5,792 bases of DNA from the NCBI GenBank assembly GCA_022424805.1, contig JAKMGR010000172.1, forward strand, positions 1 to 5,792, in the 5' to 3' direction. The DNA comes from Verrucomicrobiales bacterium. GTDB lineage: Bacteria; Verrucomicrobiota; Verrucomicrobiia; Verrucomicrobiales; DEV007. A model generated the notes under the pieces. It did not search any database. It was not told the origin of the DNA and saw only the letters and a list, made by a program, of their open reading frames with translations. The position numbers and the translations under genes were made by a program. Below, piece after piece: positions 1 to 5,792 of this stretch. The first letter of the stretch is position 1; each line of letters starts with the position of its first letter.

Positions 1-1091
1 CGGTGAATCAGAGCAACCTTGCCGTTTCCATAGTGCAGCCACTCATCGAAGGGGGCGGGACAACGGTGACCTTGGAAGCCCTGACGCAAGAGGAGCGCGA
101 TTTGCTCTATGATCTCCGCAGCTTTGCTGATTTTCGCCGCGGTTACATTGTTAATTTGGTCACCGACTACTACGGAGTACTGCAGGCGAGAGACCAAGTG
201 AAAAACAACTTCGTCGCCTACGAGGGATTTCTGAAAAGCGTGGATCAGGAGGAGGCCTTTGCGGAGGAGGGGCGGGCAACCAAGACAGAAGTCGGGCGCT
301 TGCGTCAGGCAGCGTTGCAGTCGAAAAGCCGGTGGATTAACTCGATTCGAGCCTATCAGAATGCATTGGATAATTTTAAGATCACGGTCGGAGCACCGGT
401 GGATGAGAGCATCATTCTTGATGACAAAGAGTTGAGGCAACTCCGTATCGAGGACCCGGACATTTCCCGAGACCAGGCCGCTCAGATTGCACTGGTCACT
501 CGACCGGATCTCGCCACTTCGGCGGATCGGGTAGCCGATGCGAAGCGCCAGATCAAAGTCGCGAAAAACGGTCTTCTCCCCGGCCTCGATATTTCCATGG
601 ACTACCGGACGGTGAGTGATCCAGGGAATACCACTCCGGCGATCAACTGGGATCGTCGACGCTGGGAAGGTGCCGTCGATCTTGATTTGCCGCTCGATCG
701 CAAAGCGGAACGGAATATCTATCGCGCGAGCCTGGTATTCCTCGACCGGGCCAAGCGAGCCGATGAGCTGGCGAGAGATCGGGCAAAACTGGATATCAAT
801 GATGGATTCCGAGCGATTGAACAGGCCAAGATCAATTTCGAGGTCGCAGAACAGCAGGTTGCTCTTGCTGAGAGCCGGGTAGAAGAGCAGGAATTACGGC
901 AGGAACTTGGCCAGGGTGATGCTCAGGACCTCGTGGATGCTCGTATTGATTTGTTGAATGCACGAAATCAGAGAACTTCAACAGTTATTGACCATGCTTT
1001 AGCGCGGATGCGCCTTTGGAGGGATATGGGGATATTGTATGTTAGTGATGACGGTTCTTGGGCCAAGCGGCTAAAGAACGAGTCTCGCTGA
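1..1091 (+). CDS. TolC-family outer-membrane efflux channel, C-terminal part (5' end outside window)
   Basis: Outer-membrane factor of a tripartite exporter: it trimerises into a channel through the outer membrane and a periplasmic tunnel. About 362 residues are visible, in frame to a TGA at 1089-1091. The GTG at position 3 is probably an internal valine, because the visible protein opens inside a strand-like segment (SIVQPLIEGGG) and has no signal peptide. The N-terminal half-repeat is therefore missing. Visible order: long helices at about 29-80 and 88-125, a linker around 130-155, then the second repeat with a helix at about 155-190, strand LLPGLDISMDYR at 191-202, a second strand at about 223-230 (AVDLDLPL), and a long Ala/Glu/Arg-rich helix at about 233-342. 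The strand, DLPLDRK turn and helix are typical of OEP repeats. It ends with GILYVSDDGSW and a short basic tail. It lies 3 bp upstream of the adaptor gene, as expected for the partner channel. The family call is strong; the substrate is unknown. Confidence 0.88.
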   Translation, partial: VNQSNLAVSIVQPLIEGGGTTVTLEALTQEERDLLYDLRSFADFRRGYIVNLVTDYYGVLQARDQVKNNFVAYEGFLKSVDQEEAFAEEGRATKTEVGRLRQAALQSKSRWINSIRAYQNALDNFKITVGAPVDESIILDDKELRQLRIEDPDISRDQAAQIALVTRPDLATSADRVADAKRQIKVAKNGLLPGLDISMDYRTVSDPGNTTPAINWDRRRWEGAVDLDLPLDRKAERNIYRASLVFLDRAKRADELARDRAKLDINDGFRAIEQAKINFEVAEQQVALAESRVEEQELRQELGQGDAQDLVDARIDLLNARNQRTSTVIDHALARMRLWRDMGILYVSDDGSWAKRLKNESR

Positions 1092-1094
1092 CTT

Positions 1095-2912
1095 ATGAAA
1101 AAAACGGTTTTCACAATATTTGCGGTCGGCTTGATCGGGCTGGCGGTGTGGTCTCTTGCGCGCGGTGGTAAAGCGAAAGGCTCTGCAGATGCCCTTCCTG
1201 TGGCTTCGGTGCAAAATGGTGACATGGTGATTGATGTTCTGGAGGGTGGAAACATTCAGGCTCTGAATTATCTGGAAGTCCGAAACGAGGTGAAGGCCAG
1301 CGCCGGTATCAAGATTCTCGAGATTGTCGACGAGGGTTACATGGTCACCGAGGAGGATGTGGCGAATCAAAAAGTCCTTGTGCGCCTCAACACCTCGCAG
1401 TTGGAGGAAGAGATTGTCGATCATGACGTGAATTTCCAGCAGACCGAAGCAGCCTATGCTGAGGCAAAACAAAATATCGAGATTGAGGAGAGTGAGGCTC
1501 TCAGCGACATCAAGGGTGCAAGGCAATTCCTTCGATTCGCCTTGCTCGACTTTCAAAAGTTCGTCGGTGCTGATGCTGCTGAAAACGTCCTGAAAAAGCT
1601 CAAGCTTCCCTACGACAATGATACGCTCGAAAAATACGAAGCAACGGCGACGGCTCTCATTGTTAAGGCATTTGATTCCAAGAAACTCGCAGAAAGTGCG
1701 AAGAGTGATGAGAATCTCAACTCCTACAGTCTAGAGGCCGATAGCAGCCTCGCATCGAATGTGAACTTTGGAGAATTCTTGCAGAAAGAAATGCTCGGTG
1801 ACGGTGAAGCGGAGCAAACGATTCGCCGGATGAAAGAAGAAGCGCAGGTTGCTGCATCGGAGCTTTCGGTGAAGGAAGAATCAGTTGCTGGTGCGAAGCG
1901 GCTTTTCGAGAAAGACTTCATCACCCGGCAGACTCTCGATAACGAGATGGTGACACTCGATAAAGCCGAGTTGGCTCTGCAGAGGTCGAAGACCGAACTG
2001 GAACTTTTCCGCGACTATGAATTTCCGAAAGAAGCGGAAAAGATGCTTTCCAATTACGAAGAGGCCCTTCTCTCTCTGATCCGGACGAAACGAGAGGAAA
2101 TGGCGAAGATGTCGCAGATTTATGCACGCTATCGCTCGGCGAAACGTCGCTACGATCTAGAATTGAAAAAGCGGGAAAATCTGGAAGAGCAAATCGCCAG
2201 CTGCGTTATTCGAGCGGAGTTGCCTGGTCTCGTTGCTTATGGTGGTGCGAAAGACAACTACTACACTTCGCGTTACTACGAGGGGATTTCCGAGGGCGCT
2301 ACCCTGAAAACGGGTCAACCGATCATCACAATTCCCGATATGTCGAAATTGGGCGTCGAGGTAAATATCCACGAATCCCATATCAAGAAAATCGAACTCG
2401 ATCAGAAAGTTTATATCACGGCCGAGTCGGTGCCGGATAAGACTCTCATCGGGAGGATTTCGAAAGTAGCTGTTCTTCCCGACTCCAACGCATCTCGCTA
2501 CAACCCATCGCTGAAAGTTTATCCGGCGACGATCGAGATCGAGGGAACCCACGAGTTTCTCAAGCCAGGCATGAGTGCCAAGGTGGAAATCATTGTGAGG
2601 GAACTTGAGTCGGTAAATTACGTTCCGGTGCAGTCCGTTTTTGCTGAGGAAGGCGAACATTTTGTTTTCCGAAAAACCGGAGGGGATTACGAGCGACTTC
2701 CCGTCACTGTGGGTTCTCACAATGATGAGTTCATCCAGGTTGTCGACGGACTCGCTCCCGGCGAAGAAGTCCTCTTGAAGATGCCTGACGACTACGAGCC
2801 GCCTCAGTTGGAAATCGCCACAAAAGCGACCAAAGAGAGAAAAGTTGAGGCTGGGATCGAGGAGGAGAAAACCGCCTTAACCAAGCGGGAAAAAACCGAC
2901 AAAAATGCCTGA
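1095..2912 (+). CDS. Periplasmic adaptor (membrane fusion protein), HlyD/MacA type, unusually long
   Basis: Bridges the inner-membrane ABC permease to the TolC-like channel. It has 605 residues, against roughly 370-400 for MacA. Residues 1-4 are Met-Lys-Lys-Thr and 5-22 form one hydrophobic segment with no lipobox, so an uncleaved inner-membrane anchor is likely. The first half of the lipoyl domain is at about 38-100. A long helical region at about 102-367 is rich in Glu, Lys and Ala and should form the coiled-coil hairpin, interrupted near 157-234 by a less regular stretch. The second lipoyl half is at about 368-415 (CVIRAELPGLVAYGG, then TGQPIITIPDMSKL). The beta-barrel domain spans about 416-503 (VEVNIHESHIKKI, FLKPGMSAKVEI), the membrane-proximal domain about 505-563 (VPVQSVF, then DGLAPGEEVLLK), and a charged Lys/Glu tail 570-605. 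In the second lipoyl half, AELPG stands where the family usually has AP-x-D-G. The ATG at 1095 starts 3 bp after the upstream stop with no clear Shine-Dalgarno, and is chosen because it directly precedes the anchor. An RND-type adaptor is possible by sequence, but the next two genes make it an ABC partner. Confidence 0.93.
   Translation: MKKTVFTIFAVGLIGLAVWSLARGGKAKGSADALPVASVQNGDMVIDVLEGGNIQALNYLEVRNEVKASAGIKILEIVDEGYMVTEEDVANQKVLVRLNTSQLEEEIVDHDVNFQQTEAAYAEAKQNIEIEESEALSDIKGARQFLRFALLDFQKFVGADAAENVLKKLKLPYDNDTLEKYEATATALIVKAFDSKKLAESAKSDENLNSYSLEADSSLASNVNFGEFLQKEMLGDGEAEQTIRRMKEEAQVAASELSVKEESVAGAKRLFEKDFITRQTLDNEMVTLDKAELALQRSKTELELFRDYEFPKEAEKMLSNYEEALLSLIRTKREEMAKMSQIYARYRSAKRRYDLELKKRENLEEQIASCVIRAELPGLVAYGGAKDNYYTSRYYEGISEGATLKTGQPIITIPDMSKLGVEVNIHESHIKKIELDQKVYITAESVPDKTLIGRISKVAVLPDSNASRYNPSLKVYPATIEIEGTHEFLKPGMSAKVEIIVRELESVNYVPVQSVFAEEGEHFVFRKTGGDYERLPVTVGSHNDEFIQVVDGLAPGEEVLLKMPDDYEPPQLEIATKATKERKVEAGIEEEKTALTKREKTDKNA
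2905..2912 (+). other. 8-bp overlap of adaptor stop and ATPase start
   Basis: The bases ATGCCTGA carry the ATPase start (2905-2907) and, in another frame, the adaptor stop TGA (2910-2912). Upstream there is only a purine run (GCGGGAAAAAA, then CCGACAAAA) and no AGGAGG-like site. A ribosome ending on the adaptor would be close to the next start, so translational coupling, which helps keep subunit amounts matched, is the likely mode. The coupling is inferred; the overlap is seen. Confidence 0.8.
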
Positions 2913-3672
2913 ATCGGAGGCAGCGCTTACGGCGAGCGCGCAGCAGGACGAACCGGTGTCGTCTTCGCAAAGCGGTGCAGACGACCCGGTCATCGAGCTT
3001 CGTGGTGTCGAAAAACACTACCAGATGGGATCCTTCGTCGTGAAGGCGCTTCGTGGTGTAGACCTCAAAATTTTCCCTGGCGATTACATGTCCATTCTCG
3101 GTCCGTCGGGCTGCGGGAAGTCGACCATGTTGAACATTCTTGGCTGCCTCGATCAACCTAGCGTGGGTGAGTATTTGTTGGATGGTGTCGATGTCGCGCA
3201 ACTGCCCGACGATCATCTCTCCAGCGTTCGAGGAAAGAAACTCGGTTTCATTTTCCAAAGCTACAACCTGATCCAGCAGCTCACCGTCCTCGAAAATATC
3301 GAGGTGCCGCTCTACTACCAGGGGTTTACCGAAAAAGAATCGCGCGAAATCTCTGTGCCTCTTGCTGAGAAAGTAGGATTGGTGGCGCGTTCCGATCACA
3401 AGCCAACCGAGTTGTCGGGTGGTCAACAGCAGCGTGTTGCGATTGCGCGTGCGTTGGCAAATGATCCATCAGTAATTCTCGCAGATGAAGCCACCGGTAA
3501 CCTCGATTCGAAATCCGGTGGGGATATTCTCGAGATTTTCGACCAACTCAATGCCGATGGAAAGACGCTCATCATGATTACGCACGATGAGACAATGGCT
3601 GACCGAACGTCGCGCGTTCTTCGCCTGAAGGATGGGGAAATCGCCTTCGATACCAATGTTCACGGCAGATGA
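2905..3672 (+). CDS. ABC transporter ATP-binding protein, MacB/LolD type
   Basis: Cytoplasmic ATPase powering the adjacent permease. It has 255 residues and every nucleotide-binding motif is intact: Walker A GPSGCGKST at 66-74, Q-loop Gln118 in FIFQSYNL, signature LSGGQQQR at 170-177, Walker B VILADE at 190-195 with catalytic Glu195, D-loop around GNLDSKSG at 198-205, and switch His227 in ITHD. The A-loop aromatic is probably Tyr39 in VEKHYQMG. The pattern of a lipoprotein/macrolide exporter ATPase (LNILGCLD after Walker A, TGNLD after Walker B, short C-terminus) places it in the MacB/LolD/FtsE group. Residues 1-27 are a loose Ser/Ala/Gln/Glu-rich extension before the fold begins. The ATG at 2905 overlaps the adaptor stop by 8 bp and is the only ATG ahead of the domain. 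A GTG at 2956 (Val18) is a weaker alternative start. The family is certain; the transported substrate is not. Confidence 0.96.
   Translation: MPESEAALTASAQQDEPVSSSQSGADDPVIELRGVEKHYQMGSFVVKALRGVDLKIFPGDYMSILGPSGCGKSTMLNILGCLDQPSVGEYLLDGVDVAQLPDDHLSSVRGKKLGFIFQSYNLIQQLTVLENIEVPLYYQGFTEKESREISVPLAEKVGLVARSDHKPTELSGGQQQRVAIARALANDPSVILADEATGNLDSKSGGDILEIFDQLNADGKTLIMITHDETMADRTSRVLRLKDGEIAFDTNVHGR
3669..3672 (+). other. ATGA stop/start overlap of ATPase and permease genes
   Basis: ATGA combines the permease ATG (3669-3671) with the ATPase TGA (3670-3672). The preceding bases (CCAATGTTCACGGCAG) contain no recognisable Shine-Dalgarno. Termination-reinitiation is the likely way the permease is translated, which fits two proteins needed in equal number. 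Confidence 0.8.
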
Positions 3673-4997
3673 GTTTTGCTACAGTGATCAGCGGTTCGAT
3701 TCGCGAGCTCTCCTTTTTTCGACTTCGTCGATCTGTGGTCCTGGGGATCAAGAGTCTTTGGATGCACAAGCTGCGTTCGTTTTTGACGGCGCTGGGAATC
3801 GTTTTCGGCGTCGCCTCGGTGATTTCCATGCTCGCGATCGGCGAGGGGGCCAGCTTTGAAGCTCAGCAGCAGATCAAGGATCTGGGCAGTCAGAATATCA
3901 TTCTCGAATCCGTTAAACCGAGCAATACAACAACCGCAGGGGAGCAGGAGAGATCGCTCATCCTCGAATACGGTCTCACCTACAAGGATATCTCGCAGAT
4001 TCAGGCAACCGTGCCGGGTGTCGAAGTTACGATTCCCTCTCGGCAGGTTAAAGATTTCCTCTGGAACAAGTCAAGTAGCGTTGATGGTATCGCTCTCGGT
4101 ACTGTGCCGTGGTTCCCGATGATGAAAAATCGGGATATTCTGCGGGGACGATTTTTTACCGACATGGAAATGGATGACCGGTCTCCGGTGTGTGTTTTGA
4201 CCGCGAGCTTGTCTCGCAATCTGTTTCCTCTCGATGAGCCAATCGGGAAAACCGTGCGAATGCAGACCAGCTACTTCCGCGTTGTTGGTGTTGTCGAGGA
4301 TGACCGAGCCATCGCTGCTGCTGAATCCGAAATCGAAGGTTCCGGGGAAAACAGCGATGGAATGGAAATGATGATTCCAATCACCACGCTGGAGGACCAC
4401 TTTGGCGAGGTGCTGTTTAAATACCGGTCAGGGAGTTTCGAGGCAGAGAAAGTCGAGTTGCATGAAGTAACCGCTCGGATTGAAAAACCGGAGCAAGTCA
4501 TGCCTGCGGCCCAGGCTATTCAGCACATTCTCGAGCGAAATCACAAGGACATCGATTACAAGATGACAGTGCCGCTCGACTTGCTCCAGCGCGCTGAGCG
4601 TACGAAACAAATTTTTAACATCGTGCTCGGATCGATCGCCGCTATTTCTCTTCTCGTTGGAGGAATCGGGATCATGAACATCATGCTCGCGACCGTAACG
4701 GAGAGGACACGTGAGATTGGAATTCGACGCGCTTTAGGGGCGAAGAAGAAAGACATTATCTTTCAGTTTCTGATCGAGACCGTGATTCTCTCAGGAGCTG
4801 GCGGATTGCTCGGGGTTGGAGTTGGTCTCGCCATCCCCATGCTGGTGACGCATTTCGCAGAGATGGTCACAATCATTCAATTCTGGGCGCCGACGCTGGC
4901 GTTCACGATCTCGGTGGCGATTGGAGTCCTCTTCGGAATTTACCCTGCCTTTCGTGCGGCCGATATGAATCCGGTTGAAGCGCTGCGACACGAGTAG
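3669..4997 (+). CDS. ABC transporter permease, MacB/FtsX type
   Basis: Inner-membrane subunit of a mechanotransmission-type exporter; unlike E. coli MacB, its ATPase is a separate protein. It has 442 residues. An amphipathic N-terminal helix at about 10-35 leads into TM1 at about 38-58 (SFLTALGIVFGVASVISML). A large periplasmic domain follows at about 60-312, with the conserved GEGASFEAQQQIKDLGSQNI start and a DILRGRFFTDME segment (156-168) typical of the MacB periplasmic core. TM2 is at about 315-340 (LLVGGIGIMNIML), followed by the cytoplasmic coupling segment TERTREIGIRRALGAKKKD at 344-362. TM3 is at about 364-392 and TM4 at about 408-427. It ends PAFRAADMNPVEALRHE, the classic MacB-like C-terminus. 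The ATGA start/stop overlap with the ATPase gene supports the start, as does the conserved LWMHKLRSFLTALG just inside. It is the last gene of the operon, 40 bp before a hairpin terminator. Topology is estimated by eye. Confidence 0.95.
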   Translation: MSFATVISGSIRELSFFRLRRSVVLGIKSLWMHKLRSFLTALGIVFGVASVISMLAIGEGASFEAQQQIKDLGSQNIILESVKPSNTTTAGEQERSLILEYGLTYKDISQIQATVPGVEVTIPSRQVKDFLWNKSSSVDGIALGTVPWFPMMKNRDILRGRFFTDMEMDDRSPVCVLTASLSRNLFPLDEPIGKTVRMQTSYFRVVGVVEDDRAIAAAESEIEGSGENSDGMEMMIPITTLEDHFGEVLFKYRSGSFEAEKVELHEVTARIEKPEQVMPAAQAIQHILERNHKDIDYKMTVPLDLLQRAERTKQIFNIVLGSIAAISLLVGGIGIMNIMLATVTERTREIGIRRALGAKKKDIIFQFLIETVILSGAGGLLGVGVGLAIPMLVTHFAEMVTIIQFWAPTLAFTISVAIGVLFGIYPAFRAADMNPVEALRHE

Positions 4998-5030
4998 GCT
5001 TTGGGCAGACAACTCAAAACCAGCTTGGCC

Positions 5031-5067
5031 AAAAAAACCGCTGTGAGAGACTCCCGCAGCGGCTTTT
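5031..5067. terminator. Bidirectional intrinsic terminator between convergent genes
   Basis: A perfect 6-bp GC-rich stem, CCGCTG (5038-5043) with CAGCGG (5057-5062), encloses a 13-base loop whose first and last bases could add a weak G-U pair. Seven A residues (5031-5037) sit directly outside the left arm, and C plus four T residues (5063-5067) outside the right arm. Read on the minus strand, the hairpin is followed at once by seven U, a good terminator 26 bases after the EF-hand gene stop. Read on the plus strand, it lies 40 bases after the permease stop and has a weaker CUUUU tail. Folding energy was not computed. Confidence 0.75.
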
Positions 5068-5088
5068 CGAGAATTAATCTGGTTGGTG

Positions 5089-5792
5089 TTAAGCTGAAGG
5101 TTTCTCCAACTCAGGGCGTTTTTTTCTGGGCGTTTCTTCCTTTTTCATTTCGCCCTTGGGAGCGTATTTCTCTCGCTCGGAGTAAACCTTCTCGAGCTCA
5201 CTTTTGCTGACGAGGCCGTCCGCATCGGTGTCGGCTTTGCGGAGACGGCTCCACATCTCGGCGGGAACCTCGCCTTCGCCGATCTTGCCATCTTTGTTTT
5301 CATCGTAGCGGCCGAATACAGCACCTGGTCCACCGGTGGGCGGTCCACCTTTCCCTTTTTCTTTACCTTTACCGTCTTTACCTTTGCCCTTTCCGGCAGC
5401 ACGCATCATCGCAGTAGCGGCCACCATCTCCTCTTTTGAGATCTTGTCATCTTTGTTTTTATCCATCCGGCTCATGCGCTCCCAGGCTTGTTCGGGAACC
5501 TCGTCTTTGGAGATGTTGCCGTCGCCGTTCTTGTCGGCGCGCTTGAGAAATTCTCCTCCGCCAGGGCCACCAGATCCGCCAGCTCCCCCGGGAGGACGTC
5601 CTGCAATGGCTTCTTCCTCAGAAATGGCACCGTCTTTGTTCTTGTCGAGGCGGGAGAGAAAATTCCATGCCTGCTCGGGAACTTCGTCTTTCGTAAGTTT
5701 TCCGTCGCCGTTCTTATCGGCATTTTTGAAGCGATCGTCAGGATTTCCTTTTCCCGGGCCGCCCTTCCCGGGACCTTTTCCTTTTCCGGGGT
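5089..5792 (-). CDS. EF-hand calcium-binding repeat protein, N-terminus outside window
   Basis: Probable calcium-binding protein, likely exported, though any signal peptide lies beyond the right edge. I translated the minus frame from 5790 to the TAA at 5089-5091: it is open for 233 codons. The ATG at 5475 is therefore an internal Met (visible residue 106), and a start there would cut through the second EF-hand pair. Six 12-residue EF loops begin at visible residues 25, 49, 86, 110, 163 and 187: DKNGDGKLTKDE, DKNKDGAISEEE, DKNGDGNISKDE, DKNKDDKISKEE, DENKDGKIGEGE and DTDADGLVSKSE. All keep Asp1, Asn or Asp3, Asp5 and Glu12. Loop 4 has Asp instead of Gly at position 6. Each pair is joined by an EVP-x-x-x-W segment. 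Between pairs are Gly/Pro- and Gly/Lys-rich linkers, and the tail is a charged Lys/Glu/Pro stretch. Such multi-EF-hand proteins are common in planctomycetes and verrucomicrobia; the exact role is unknown. It converges on the efflux operon and is separated from it by a terminator. Confidence 0.88.
   Translation of the reverse strand, partial: PGKGKGPGKGGPGKGNPDDRFKNADKNGDGKLTKDEVPEQAWNFLSRLDKNKDGAISEEEAIAGRPPGGAGGSGGPGGGEFLKRADKNGDGNISKDEVPEQAWERMSRMDKNKDDKISKEEMVAATAMMRAAGKGKGKDGKGKEKGKGGPPTGGPGAVFGRYDENKDGKIGEGEVPAEMWSRLRKADTDADGLVSKSELEKVYSEREKYAPKGEMKKEETPRKKRPELEKPSA
5197..5730 (-). repeat. Three tandem paired EF-hand modules
   Basis: The coding sequence repeats as three modules of about 40 codons: 5611-5730, 5428-5547 and 5197-5316. 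In each, the first Asp codons of the two loops are exactly 72 bases (24 codons) apart. Modules 1 and 2 start 183 bases apart, modules 2 and 3 231 bases apart, the extra length being the Gly/Lys linker. Modules 1 and 2 are also close at DNA level: the stretch for the first loop and the EVPEQAW segment (around 5668-5721 and 5485-5538) is nearly identical, which suggests duplication. Module 3 has diverged more (EVPAEMW). Confidence 0.85.
5344..5394 (-). repeat. Low-complexity Gly/Lys linker
   Basis: Seventeen codons encode an alternating Gly-Lys run (GKGKGKDGKGKEKGKGG) between the second and third EF-hand modules. The plus strand is therefore almost pure pyrimidine here. It is probably a flexible basic linker. 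Short repeated codons make length change by slippage plausible. Confidence 0.8.
5746..5790 (-). repeat. Low-complexity Gly/Pro/Lys stretch before the first visible EF-hand
   Basis: The first visible residues of the EF-hand protein are PGKGKGPGKGGPGKG, the same type of linker as between its later modules. At DNA level TTCCCGGG occurs twice, at 5751-5758 and 5765-5772. Because linkers separate modules downstream, this could also be a linker after another module beyond the window, or the region following a signal peptide. Confidence 0.7.

Noticed and set aside
1071..1556. Minus-strand open frame (161 codons) across the channel/adaptor junction
   Set aside because: It overlaps the real junction and the adaptor's membrane anchor and lipoyl half, and shows no family features.
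2157..2720. Minus-strand open frame (187 codons) opposite the adaptor's beta-barrel region
   Set aside because: It is antisense to well-conserved adaptor domains, has no domain of its own, and has no start context.
2731..3426. Long minus-strand open frame (231 codons) opposite the adaptor end and ATPase gene
   Set aside because: It lies antisense to two genes with clear families. Its translation is Arg/His/Phe-rich without a recognisable domain, and its end is opposite the conserved ABC signature region. It is a frame shadow.
3632..3859. Plus-strand open frame of 75 codons at the ATPase/permease junction
   Set aside because: It is out of frame with the permease, whose conserved N-terminal segment and TM1 are coded in the 3669 frame.
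5025..5032. TTGGCCAA palindrome in the convergent spacer
   Set aside because: Eight bases, single copy, partly made of the terminator's A-tract; not enough for an operator call.
5472..5723. Minus-strand open frame of 83 codons overlapping the EF-hand gene
   Set aside because: It is in another frame of the EF-hand coding sequence. The repeated Arg-Thr-Ala-Thr-like pattern is just the shifted reading of the EF-loop codons.
5089..5792. Idea that the EF-hand protein is a calcium sensor or substrate of the exporter
   Set aside because: It is convergent, separately terminated, and a common kind of gene in these phyla. Position alone does not support a functional link.
1..5792. CRISPR arrays, insertion sequences, tRNA or rRNA genes, phage genes
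   Set aside because: No spaced direct repeats, terminal inverted repeats with a transposase, cloverleaf-like segments or rRNA motifs were seen. Coding density explains nearly the whole window.

Overview
The window holds a four-gene plus-strand operon for a tripartite MacA/MacB/TolC-type efflux or export machine, followed by a convergent minus-strand gene for an EF-hand protein. Both end genes run off the window. Moderate GC, separate ATPase and permease genes, an unusually long adaptor protein, no clear Shine-Dalgarno sequences at the three visible starts, and a Gly/Pro/Lys-rich protein with many EF-hands together suggest a Gram-negative bacterium of the Planctomycetota/Verrucomicrobiota group. 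That placement is an inference from gene style. No marker gene here proves it.

Layout: 1-1091, C-terminal part of a TolC-family outer-membrane channel. 1095-2912, a 605-residue membrane-anchored periplasmic adaptor (HlyD/MacA type). 2905-3672, a LolD/MacB-type ATPase with every ABC motif intact. 3669-4997, a four-helix MacB/FtsX-type permease. The junctions are +3 bp, -8 bp and -4 bp, so one message with coupled translation is likely. 4998-5088 is a short convergent spacer with a hairpin flanked by A7 on one side and T4 on the other, readable as a two-way terminator. 5089-5792 (minus) is an EF-hand protein whose reading frame stays open to the right edge. Three paired EF-hand modules (six calcium-type loops) are visible.

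How it works together: the ATPase dimer drives conformational change in the permease, the adaptor bridges permease and channel through the periplasm, and the TolC-like protein gives the exit through the outer membrane. The substrate cannot be read from the sequence. MacB relatives export macrolides, peptides, siderophores or lipid-linked molecules. The EF-hand gene is convergent and separately terminated, so nothing ties it to the exporter beyond position.

Novelty: I see no clear undescribed system. The points most worth a second look are the roughly 80-residue insertion in the adaptor hairpin, the regular six-loop EF-hand array (which ATG-based gene calling would cut in half), and the two-way terminator nested in a second inverted repeat.
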